64,000 nt of DNA from Paraburkholderia dilworthii (GTDB lineage: Bacteria; Pseudomonadota; Gammaproteobacteria; Burkholderiales; Burkholderiaceae). Positions 57,391 through 64,000 of the stretch are shown in pieces. How positions within the stretch are numbered: the first letter of the stretch is position 1; each line of letters begins with the position of its first letter. The notes below the pieces were generated by a model. The model ran no database searches. It had not been told where the DNA came from and saw only the letters and a list, made by a program, of their open reading frames with translations. The translations under genes and the position numbers were made by a program. The stretch is from positions 158,943-222,942 of the forward strand of contig NZ_AWZT01000006.1 in NCBI RefSeq assembly GCF_000472525.1. The letters run 5' to 3'.

Positions 57391-57786
57391 ATGACCGACA
57401 TTCTCCAACTCCCGCAAAAACCTTGCGCACTGCGCGTCGTGCCGCAACCGTCGGACGCGAACGTTCACGGCGACGTGTTCGGCGGCTGGATCATGGCGCA
57501 AGTGGACATTGCCGGATCGATTCCGGCAAGCCGTCGCGCGAATGGCCGGGTCGCGACCATCGCGGTCAACTCGTTCGTGTTCAAGCAGCCCGTGTTCGTC
57601 GGCGATCTGCTGAGCTTTTACGCGGACATCGTCAAGACGGGCAATACGTCGGTCACCGTTTCCGTCGAGGTCTACGCGCAACGTATGAGCCTCGCGGAAG
57701 ATCTCGTGAAAGTGACCGAGGCCACGCTGACCTACGTCGCCACCGATAGCGACCGCCGTCCGCGCGCGCTGCCGGCGCTCGAGTGA
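57391..57786 (+). CDS. YciA-like acyl-CoA thioesterase
   Basis: Hot-dog fold acyl-CoA thioesterase of 131 residues. NVHGDVFGGWIMAQVDIAG (residues 26-44) carries the helix and the catalytic Asp of the YciA/ACOT family, and VATIAVNSFVFKQPVFVGDLLSF follows. Members hydrolyse a broad range of acyl-CoAs in the cytoplasm. The ATG at 57391 gives MTDILQLPQKP. It lies between the exporter and a convergent LysR gene with no clear operon partner. Confidence 0.9.
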   Translation: MTDILQLPQKPCALRVVPQPSDANVHGDVFGGWIMAQVDIAGSIPASRRANGRVATIAVNSFVFKQPVFVGDLLSFYADIVKTGNTSVTVSVEVYAQRMSLAEDLVKVTEATLTYVATDSDRRPRALPALE

Positions 57787-57807
57787 GCGGGACCCAGCCC
57801 ATCACCG

Positions 57808-58725
57808 CTAATGCCCCAGTGCGCCATCGGCGCGCAGATACGCGTCCACCTGTCCTTCGATCCACTGTGCGAAATGCGCCTGCTGCGCAGTGGGCGTTTC
57901 GCGTTGCTGCCACACGAGCCAGTATGGATAGCGATAAGGCACACGGATCGACGTGATCTGCATCAGTTCGCCGCGGGCGAGCGCATGCGACACGAGGCTG
58001 CGTCGCTCCAGCGCGACGCCTTGGCCCATCAACACCGCGCTGATCACCACGTTGGAATCGTTCGCGGATAACACCACGCGCGCGGCAGCCGGCTGCGCGA
58101 CTTTCGCTGCTTCGCACCAGTCACCCCACGGTGCGTCGGGGCTCGAGATCAGCGGGCACGCGACTACATCGTCGGCCGTGACGGGGAAGCGGCCAGTCGG
58201 CGCGGGCGCAAAATGCGGCGCGGCGACCACGATCATTTCATCGTCGAAGAGTTTTTGCTGTGCGACGTCGGGCCAATGGCCCTGCCCCATGCGGATGCCG
58301 ATATCGCTCGCGCCGTGGCGCAAGTCTTCGAGTTGCAAACTGGTGACGAGACGAACGCGATAGTACGGATGCGCTTCGCGAAAGCTGGGCAGACGCGGCA
58401 CGAGCCAGTGCTGGGCGAACGACGGCAACGTGACGATCACCAGTTCGCTGTCATGCGGACGAGCCTGCGCGCGGCGCGTGGCCTGTGTGATGTCGCGCAG
58501 CGCCGCGCGTATGTCGAGTGCGTAGAGACGGCCCTCTTCGGTCGGCCGCAGCCCGCGCGCCTCGCGCACGAAAAGCGCGACGCCCATCGCATCTTCGAGC
58601 ACCTTGATCTGTTGGCTCACCGCCGAATGCGTGACATGCAGCTCGCGCGCGGCCTGCGTGACGCCGCCGAGCCGGGCGACGGCCTCGAAGCAGCGCAAGG
58701 CGGTCAAAGGCGGTATCGGTTTCAT
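57808..58725 (-). CDS. LysR-family regulator, GcvA-like
   Basis: 305-residue LysR transcription factor of the GcvA subgroup. The HTH is LGGVTQAARELHVTHSAVSQQIK (about residues 19-41 in the N-terminal domain), and the substrate-binding domain carries DIGIRMGQGHWPD and WCEAAKVAQPAAARVV. The Trp/Cys pocket is conserved in GcvA-like proteins. It is divergent from a GST gene, so that gene is the likely target. The inducer is unknown. Confidence 0.92.
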   Translation of the reverse strand: MKPIPPLTALRCFEAVARLGGVTQAARELHVTHSAVSQQIKVLEDAMGVALFVREARGLRPTEEGRLYALDIRAALRDITQATRRAQARPHDSELVIVTLPSFAQHWLVPRLPSFREAHPYYRVRLVTSLQLEDLRHGASDIGIRMGQGHWPDVAQQKLFDDEMIVVAAPHFAPAPTGRFPVTADDVVACPLISSPDAPWGDWCEAAKVAQPAAARVVLSANDSNVVISAVLMGQGVALERRSLVSHALARGELMQITSIRVPYRYPYWLVWQQRETPTAQQAHFAQWIEGQVDAYLRADGALGH

Positions 58726-58750
58726 GTAAGAGATTCTGACGTAAATCGTC

Positions 58751-58790
58751 GATTAATTTCGCTTTTTCTGTCGCACGAAGATGCTTAATC
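58751..58790. promoter_or_regulatory. Candidate LysR operator between the regulator and GST
   Basis: GATTAA (58751-58756) and TTAATC (58785-58790) form an inverted repeat with a 28-bp centre in the 159-bp gap between the divergent genes. The stretch is AT-rich, as expected for a shared promoter. The pairing is suggestive only. Confidence 0.35.
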
Positions 58791-58884
58791 TAATGCTGTG
58801 CGGGCGCCATGCTGCGCCAGCGGCTAGATGTGCAGGCCGCGCCGAGCGCCGGCGCATCATGATAGAACGTCTAACGGAAACGAC

Positions 58885-59499
58885 ATGAAACTGATCGGAA
58901 TGCTCGACTCGCCATACGTGCGCCGGGTGGCTATTTGCATGAAGATGCTGAAGCTCGACTTCGAACATGCGCCCATCTCCGTGTTCAGTACTTACGACCA
59001 GTTCGCGGTCATCAACCCGGTCGTCAAGGCGCCGACGCTCGTCGCCGACAATGGCAAGACGGTGATGGACTCGACGGTGATCCTTCAGTACCTCGCGTCG
59101 CTCGCCAGTTCCGGGCAGCGGCTCTTTCCCTCGCACGGCGACGACTGCCTGCGCGCCGCCCGCCTCACCGGGCTCGCGCTCGCCGCGTGCGACAAGACGG
59201 TGCAGATCGTCTACGAACGCAATCTGCGGCCCGTCGAAAAGCAGCATGAACCGTGGATGGAGCGCGTGCGCGGGCAATTGCTCGCCGCGTATGCCGAACT
59301 CGAACAGGAAGCCGCGGCGGCTCCGTTGCCGAACGAACTTGAGCGCTTCGGGGCGGCCGAAGTGACGCTCGCGGTCACCTGGAACTTCACGCAGATGATG
59401 CTGCCGCAGCTCGTGAGCGCGGGCGCGCATCCGCATTTGCAGGCTTTTTCGGCGGCGGCGGAACAGTTGCCGGTTTTCGTGAGCACGCCGGCAGTGTGA
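58885..59499 (+). CDS. Glutathione S-transferase family protein
   Basis: Soluble GST of 204 residues from the ATG at 58885. The N-terminal thioredoxin domain begins KLIGMLDSPYVRRVAICMKM, with the catalytic Ser/Tyr region near residue 9 and the cis-Pro in VVKAPTLV. The C-terminal domain is helical. Start and size fit the family; the frame from 58828 adds 19 unconserved residues. It is divergent from a LysR regulator, consistent with substrate-induced control. Class and substrate are not evident. Confidence 0.9.
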   Translation: MKLIGMLDSPYVRRVAICMKMLKLDFEHAPISVFSTYDQFAVINPVVKAPTLVADNGKTVMDSTVILQYLASLASSGQRLFPSHGDDCLRAARLTGLALAACDKTVQIVYERNLRPVEKQHEPWMERVRGQLLAAYAELEQEAAAAPLPNELERFGAAEVTLAVTWNFTQMMLPQLVSAGAHPHLQAFSAAAEQLPVFVSTPAV

Positions 59500-59558
59500 G
59501 ATTGGCGGTATTGCAACCGAACCAGCGGCGCGCGAATCACCGCGCGTCTGTCCAGCCT

Positions 59559-62500
59559 TCAAACCATCGCGGATTCGCGCACTGCGCCGCCTTGCATCAA
59601 CTCGCAAATCGCATCGGTCGACAACGGCTTCGCGAAGTAGAAGCCTTGCATCTCGTCGCAAGCGCGCTCCTTCAGGAAGTCGAGTTGCGCCGACGTTTCC
59701 ACGCCTTCGGCAATCACCTGCAACTTAAGCGAATGGGCGAGCGCGATGATGGCCGAGGTAATGGTCTCGTCGTCGCCCGATATGCCGATATCGGACACGA
59801 ACGAGCGGTCGATCTTCAGCCGGTCCACGGGAAAGCGCTTCAGGTAGCTGAGGCTCGAATAGCCGGTGCCGAAATCGTCGATGGCGAGGCCAATGCCGAG
59901 CGCGCTCAGTTCGTTGAGCATCGACACCGCTTCTTCGGCGTTGCGCATGATCGCGCTTTCGGTCAGTTCGAGTTCGAGGTATCGCGGCTCGAGGCCGGTC
60001 TCGTCGAGCACCTGCATGACGAGCTTCGCAATATCGCGCTGCTGGAATACGCGCGCCGATAGATTCACCGACACCCGCGCCGGCGGCAAGCCGAGGTCTT
60101 GCCACGCCTTGTTCTGGCGGCACGCTTCGCGCAGCACCCACTCCGAGAGCGGCCCGATCAGGCCGCTTTCCTCTGCGACCGGAATGAACGACGACGGCGG
60201 CACGAGCCCCACTTCCGGATCGCGCCAACGCACGAGCGCCTCGGTGCCGACAATCTGTCCGCTGACGATATCGACCTGCGGCTGATAGTGCAGCAGGAAT
60301 TCGTTGTCGCGCAGCGCGCGACGCAAGCGTCGTTCGAGATTCAGTCGCGCGCCCGCGCTGGCGTTCATCTCCGGCTGATAGAACTGGAACGTGTTGCGGC
60401 CCATGTCCTTCGCGCGATACATCGCGAGGTCGGCCTTTTTCATCAGCGTTTCAGCGTCGTCGCCGTCTTGCGGAAAGAGACTCGCGCCCATGCTGCAACC
60501 CACGTACAACTCCGTGCCGTCGAGCCAGACAGGCTCCGAAATCGACGCGCGCACACGCTCCATCCACGCGATCAGCGATTGTTCATCGACGGTGTCCGTC
60601 ATCACGATCACGAACTCGTCGCCGCCGTGGCGCGCGACGGTGTCGCTCGTGCGAGTGCAGCGCGCGAGCCGCTCGGCCACGACGCCGAGCAGCCGGTCGC
60701 CGACGCTGTGGCCCAGGCTGTCGTTGACGTTCTTGAAACCGTCGAGATCCATGAACACGACCGCGACGCCCTTATGCTGCCGCTGTGCGACGATCAGCGC
60801 ATGCTGCAAACGGTCGCGCAGCAGGTTGCGGTTGGGCAGGCGCGTGAGGCTGTCGTAGTTGGCCTGATATTCGAGCTGTTCCTGATAGCGCATCAGGTCG
60901 GTCACGTCGTTGATCACGCCGATGTGATGCGTAATCACGCCTTCTGCGTTCGGCACCGGCGCAATGAACAACTGATTCCAGAACAGCGCGCCGTCCTTCC
61001 GATAGTTGCGCACCACTGCGCTGACTTCGCGATTCGCGGCGAGCGCCTTGCGGATCGACGCCACGCCTTCCTGCTCGCGGTCGTCGCGTTGCAGAACGCG
61101 GCAATCGTGGCCGATCACCTCGGCGGGATCGTAGCCCGTGATACGCATGAACGCGGGATTCACGTATTCGATCAGATTGCCCGCCGGCGACGGCGCCGTG
61201 ATCAGAATCGCGTTGACGCTCGCGTCGAGCGCGCGGCTTTGCAGACGCAACGCGAGATCGGCGCGCTTGCGCTCGGTGATGTCCGTGTACGAGCCGAGCA
61301 CGCCGATCACGCGGCCTTCGCCGTCGGTGAACGGCAGCTTGCTCGTCACGGTCGTGCGATGCACGCCGTCGATCACCATGTCGACCTCGAAGTTCATCTT
61401 CGGCACGCCGGTGTCGATCACTTCTTTATCGTGCGCGTTCAGCAACTCGGCGAACGCGCGCCAAGGCATGTCCGCGTCGCTCTTGCCCACCACCTGTTCG
61501 GGATACGAGAGTCCGCCGTCGCGCGCGAACGCCATGTTGCAGCCCAGATAGCGCGACTCCAGATCCTTCCAGAAAATGCGCTGCGGGATGTTGTCGATCA
61601 CCGCTTCGAGCATCTGGTTCGAACGCTGCGCCTCGGCTTCGGCATTGATCTGTTCGGTGACGTCGTCGGCGAGAACAAAAAACGCGGCGCGGCCCATGAA
61701 GTTCAGCGCGTGATACGAAATATCCGCGCTGATCGCCGAGCCGTCCTTGCGGCGGTGATGCCAGATGCCTGCCATCGTGCGGCCGTGCTGCACGCTGTCG
61801 GCGCGCTGCAAGTGCGACTCGAGCCGCGCGACCTCCGCATTCGGCCGGATCGCGCGCAGGGTCATGTCGAGAAACTCGGCTTCAGAATAACCGTACTGCT
61901 GGATCGCGGCGGAATTGACGGCAAGAAAGCGCAGCGTCTCGCGATCGAAGATGTACATCGGCACCGGATGATCGTCGAACAGGCTGCGAAAGCGCTCGTC
62001 GTTGCGGCCGAGTGCGCGCACGCTGCGCAGCATTTTGCGGGCGCTGCTTTCGCGTGCACCGAAAGTGAAGATAAGGAGCGCACCGCCCGCGAACATGGTC
62101 ACGACCAACATGAACATGGCGCGCTTCGCCCGTTTCGACGAAGCCGCGAGCGACGCTTCGAACGCGCGGTTCTCGGTGTCGCGCAGCGCGGCAAGACCCG
62201 CTTCGACGCGTTGCAGCCCGAACTCCACATGCATATACGACGACGCCCAGGCGCGTGACGCCGCCGGCTCGGCGGCATCGCGTGTCAGCAGCGCATCGTC
62301 GATGTCGCGTTGCAGCGCGTGGCTGTCCGCGCCAACCTGCGCCAACGCGGCGAGCATGGCGGGCTCGTCGGCAAGCTCGTCGCGCAATTCGCGCTGGACA
62401 CGGGCGAGCGTCGCGCTCATCGTCGCTGCCGCCTGAACGGGCGCCTGTCCGGCCGACGCCTCGAAACGAGCGAGCGCGGCGAGGCCGCCGTCGAGCGCTG

Positions 62501-62666
62501 TCTGGTAGGCGTCGAGACCCTGTCGAACGCGCGTCGAATGCAACATGCGAGCGTCGGCGTCGCGCTGGCCGCCGATCTGCAGGTACGCGACGAACACGTT
62601 TGCGCCGAGCGCGACGGCCACGACCGCTATGTTGATCAGCAGCCGCTTCGAGATGAAAGGAGTCAT
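59559..62666 (-). CDS. Membrane PAS-PAS-LOV-GGDEF-EAL c-di-GMP protein
   Basis: 1035-residue signalling protein from the ATG at 62666. Two transmembrane helices (about 8-30 and 183-203) enclose a ~150-residue periplasmic, mostly helical domain. Cytoplasmic PAS domains follow at about 225-340 and 350-465. A third at about 475-592 is LOV-like: Cys522 in GHDCRVLQRDD, Asn554 and Asn564 in NYRKDGALFWN. GGDEF is intact at 681-685 with an RxxD inhibitory I-site at Arg672-Asp675. EAL is at 809-811, with NLS (868-870), DDFGTGYSS (930-938) and AEGVET (987-991) also present. Both cyclase and phosphodiesterase activity are possible. The PAS/LOV order suggests light or redox input to c-di-GMP. Confidence 0.92.
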   Translation of the reverse strand: MTPFISKRLLINIAVVAVALGANVFVAYLQIGGQRDADARMLHSTRVRQGLDAYQTALDGGLAALARFEASAGQAPVQAAATMSATLARVQRELRDELADEPAMLAALAQVGADSHALQRDIDDALLTRDAAEPAASRAWASSYMHVEFGLQRVEAGLAALRDTENRAFEASLAASSKRAKRAMFMLVVTMFAGGALLIFTFGARESSARKMLRSVRALGRNDERFRSLFDDHPVPMYIFDRETLRFLAVNSAAIQQYGYSEAEFLDMTLRAIRPNAEVARLESHLQRADSVQHGRTMAGIWHHRRKDGSAISADISYHALNFMGRAAFFVLADDVTEQINAEAEAQRSNQMLEAVIDNIPQRIFWKDLESRYLGCNMAFARDGGLSYPEQVVGKSDADMPWRAFAELLNAHDKEVIDTGVPKMNFEVDMVIDGVHRTTVTSKLPFTDGEGRVIGVLGSYTDITERKRADLALRLQSRALDASVNAILITAPSPAGNLIEYVNPAFMRITGYDPAEVIGHDCRVLQRDDREQEGVASIRKALAANREVSAVVRNYRKDGALFWNQLFIAPVPNAEGVITHHIGVINDVTDLMRYQEQLEYQANYDSLTRLPNRNLLRDRLQHALIVAQRQHKGVAVVFMDLDGFKNVNDSLGHSVGDRLLGVVAERLARCTRTSDTVARHGGDEFVIVMTDTVDEQSLIAWMERVRASISEPVWLDGTELYVGCSMGASLFPQDGDDAETLMKKADLAMYRAKDMGRNTFQFYQPEMNASAGARLNLERRLRRALRDNEFLLHYQPQVDIVSGQIVGTEALVRWRDPEVGLVPPSSFIPVAEESGLIGPLSEWVLREACRQNKAWQDLGLPPARVSVNLSARVFQQRDIAKLVMQVLDETGLEPRYLELELTESAIMRNAEEAVSMLNELSALGIGLAIDDFGTGYSSLSYLKRFPVDRLKIDRSFVSDIGISGDDETITSAIIALAHSLKLQVIAEGVETSAQLDFLKERACDEMQGFYFAKPLSTDAICELMQGGAVRESAMV

Positions 62667-62766
62667 GGGTTCCGAACGTCGATCGTTCTTCAGGCGGGAG
62701 CGCGAGGCCGCTTTCGATGCGTCCGGCCACATCGATGCAAGTCTTTTACGCGCCAACCCATGAATA

Positions 62767-62928
62767 ACGGCAGTGTTCGGAATAGGTTGAGGGTGGGGAG
62801 GGAAAAATTTTTGTGCGGTGAGGTGGGTCTTGGTAGCGGGGCTTTGGTGGGCGCAGGGGGGGGCGGGTGCGTCCGGGTAGGTGCGCCTGCGTGGTCTTAC
62901 GTAGCCGGTCGCTCCTGAGCGGTCTTAT
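62767..62928. other. G-rich noncoding stretch upstream of the c-di-GMP gene
   Basis: No gene. Several G-runs occur on the plus strand (62790-62880), including an 8-G run at about 62856-62863, flanked by other GGG runs. This could form a G-quadruplex on the strand that is the template for the c-di-GMP gene transcript. Composition differs from the neighbouring coding DNA. Confidence 0.5.
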
Positions 62929-62970
62929 CTAGCCGGCCGCGCCTAGCCGGCCGCGCCTAGCCGGCCGCGC
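62929..62970. repeat. 14-bp perfect tandem repeat, 3 copies
   Basis: CTAGCCGGCCGCGC occurs three times in a row (62929-62970), preceded by degenerate copies from about 62902. The third copy lies in the end of the nitrate-reductase-associated gene and supplies its stop codon and last codons. Confidence 0.9.
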
Positions 62971-63433
62971 CAAATTCCTTCATCGCTGGGATGAAGTCGT
63001 GGTTGATCTCCTGCTTGCGCGACAGCTTGGCGAGCACGTAGCGCTTGAACGGATCGAGCTCCGCCCACCGTGCGGCGCTTGGCGCCACGAGCCCGGCCAG
63101 TTTCGCCTGACGCGCAACGCTGTCGGGCACGCTGTCCGTGTTGCACCACGCAGGCGCTTCATCCGGCGTGAACCACTCCGGCTCGACGTTCGCGTGAGTG
63201 CGTAGCATCTCGAACAGCGCGTGATCGAAGTTCGGCTCGATCTCCGAGTCGTCGTCGACGGGGAAACGTGCGAGGAGCTTGCGGTCTTCGAGCGGCAGCA
63301 TTTGCCACTGCGCGAGCGAAATGCGCAGCCCGAAACGATCGAGATTGAAGCGGACCGACATCGGGATATACGTGAAATTCTCCGACGACTCAACCTCGAA
63401 GTTGAACAGCAGCGGTGCTTCGTTCAGTCCCAT
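62957..63433 (-). CDS. Nitrate-reductase-associated protein (Nitr_red_assoc family)
   Basis: 158-residue protein resembling the small 'nitrate reductase associated' family found near assimilatory nitrate-reductase and molybdenum genes. Family-like stretches are IPMSVRFNLDRFGLRISLAQW (about residues 23-43, quoted here in parts) and KRYVLAKLSRKQEINHDF. GAGGAA precedes the ATG at 63433. The last residues (GAAG, stop) come from the 14-bp tandem repeat. It is divergent from fdhD, which also serves a molybdenum enzyme, consistent with a link to molybdoenzyme function. Molecular role unknown. Confidence 0.75.
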   Translation of the reverse strand: MGLNEAPLLFNFEVESSENFTYIPMSVRFNLDRFGLRISLAQWQMLPLEDRKLLARFPVDDDSEIEPNFDHALFEMLRTHANVEPEWFTPDEAPAWCNTDSVPDSVARQAKLAGLVAPSAARWAELDPFKRYVLAKLSRKQEINHDFIPAMKEFGAAG

Positions 63434-63557
63434 GGCAGTGTTCCTCTTTGTTGACGGGCAACGCACAAGCCCGGCTTGAGGTATTTTAGAACCTTATTCG
63501 TGCACCAGCCGTGCGGTAGATTACGGTGCGCGCGCAGCATAAACGGAGTGAATCAGC

Positions 63558-64000
63558 TTGAACGAACTCGAAACAGCCGGGCAGCCGGGCGCCGTGGAGC
63601 GTCAGGTGCATCGCCATCGCGGTGCAGCGGTGGAAACGGTCACCGACCACGTCGGCCAGGAATGGCCGGTCGCGCTTGTCTTCAACGGCATTTCGCATGC
63701 GGTGATGATGTGCACGCCGCGCGATCTGGAAGCGTTCGCGGTCGGCTTCGCCATCTCCGAAGGGATCGTCGAGCGAGGCAGCGACATTCAGGACATCGAG
63801 GTGGAGCTGCATGACGACGGCGAATTGCCGCACGCCGAGGTGCAATTGCAGGTCGTGCAACAGGCGTTCGTCGCGCTGAAGGACAAGCGCCGCGCGTTGG
63901 CCGGCCGCACCGGCTGCGGCGTGTGCGGCATCGAAAGCATCGATTTGCTTGATCTGAAACCGGAACGCGTGCCGGATACCGGCTTTCTGCAACGGCTCGC
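63558..64000 (+). CDS. fdhD: Formate dehydrogenase accessory sulfurtransferase FdhD (3' cut)
   Basis: Transfers sulfur from IscS to the molybdenum cofactor of formate dehydrogenase. The frame starts with a TTG at 63558 (GGAG 8 nt upstream) and runs off the right edge after 147 codons. FdhD features are visible: VALVFNGISHAVMMCTPRDLEAFAVGFAISEGI in the N-terminal half (read in parts) and the active Cys-x2-Cys loop GRTGCGVCGIES near residue 121. Divergent from the nitrate-reductase-associated gene. Confidence 0.92.
   Translation, partial: MNELETAGQPGAVERQVHRHRGAAVETVTDHVGQEWPVALVFNGISHAVMMCTPRDLEAFAVGFAISEGIVERGSDIQDIEVELHDDGELPHAEVQLQVVQQAFVALKDKRRALAGRTGCGVCGIESIDLLDLKPERVPDTGFLQRL

Overview
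The window is a GC-rich, almost fully coding piece of a beta-proteobacterial chromosome. Its gene content and protein sequences point to the Burkholderiaceae, most likely Paraburkholderia or Burkholderia. Evidence includes the recG-oxyR-catalase-dps cluster, a porin of the beta-proteobacterial trimeric type, many LysR/GcvA-like features, and a palindromic intergenic element whose translations look like the recurrent 'WCCPCAGRHLL' pseudo-peptides seen in that family. No rRNA, tRNA, CRISPR array, prophage or insertion sequence was found. The assignment is by eye, without database searches.

Layout. 1-3.9 kb: glcDEF (glycolate oxidase; glcD lacks one base of its start codon at the left edge). 4-5.6 kb: yggS and proC, separated by a 12-bp tandem array. 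5.9-6.7 kb: ubiA. 7-10.8 kb: an oxidative-stress block on the minus strand (oxyR, a 45-codon ORF, monofunctional catalase, a 53-codon membrane ORF, dps), with OxyR-like half-elements before the catalase unit and before oxyR. 10.9-13.3 kb: recG. 13.5-19.6 kb: queA-tgt-yajC-secD-secF. 19.8-21 kb: an MHS-type transporter. 21.4-23.2 kb: cytochrome b561 with two YceI proteins. 23.6-27.4 kb: the four-gene pqi operon (two PqiA halves, MCE protein, lipoprotein).

27.45-28.3 kb: an ~870-bp element with ~210-bp inverted arms. 28.4-31.5 kb: rlmL-type methyltransferase, a VOC protein and a YafY/WYL regulator with a candidate operator. 31.5-34.5 kb: pntAA-pntAB-pntB. 34.8-38.2 kb: nudJ-like, mnmA and an orphan glutamate-synthase-domain protein. 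38.5-44 kb: glyQ-glyS-gmhB-plsC-like-YgjP-like. 44.2-47.1 kb: gloA, a porin, an EamA transporter. 47.2-55 kb: lptD-surA-pdxA-rsmA, divergent from amgK-murU (peptidoglycan recycling). 55.2-59.5 kb: an ATM1-type ABC exporter, a thioesterase, a LysR regulator and a divergent GST. 59.6-62.7 kb: a membrane PAS-PAS-LOV-GGDEF-EAL protein. 63-64 kb: a nitrate-reductase-associated protein divergent from fdhD (cut by the right edge).

Most of the window is conserved housekeeping: envelope biogenesis (LptD, SurA, Sec, Pqi, GmhB, AmgK/MurU), translation and tRNA modification (GlyQS, QueA, Tgt, MnmA, RsmA, RlmL) and redox/stress defence (OxyR, catalase, Dps, GloA, GST, PntAB). The points most worth following are the LOV-like domain in the c-di-GMP protein, the two unannotatable small ORFs flanking the catalase, and the palindromic element at 27.45-28.3 kb.
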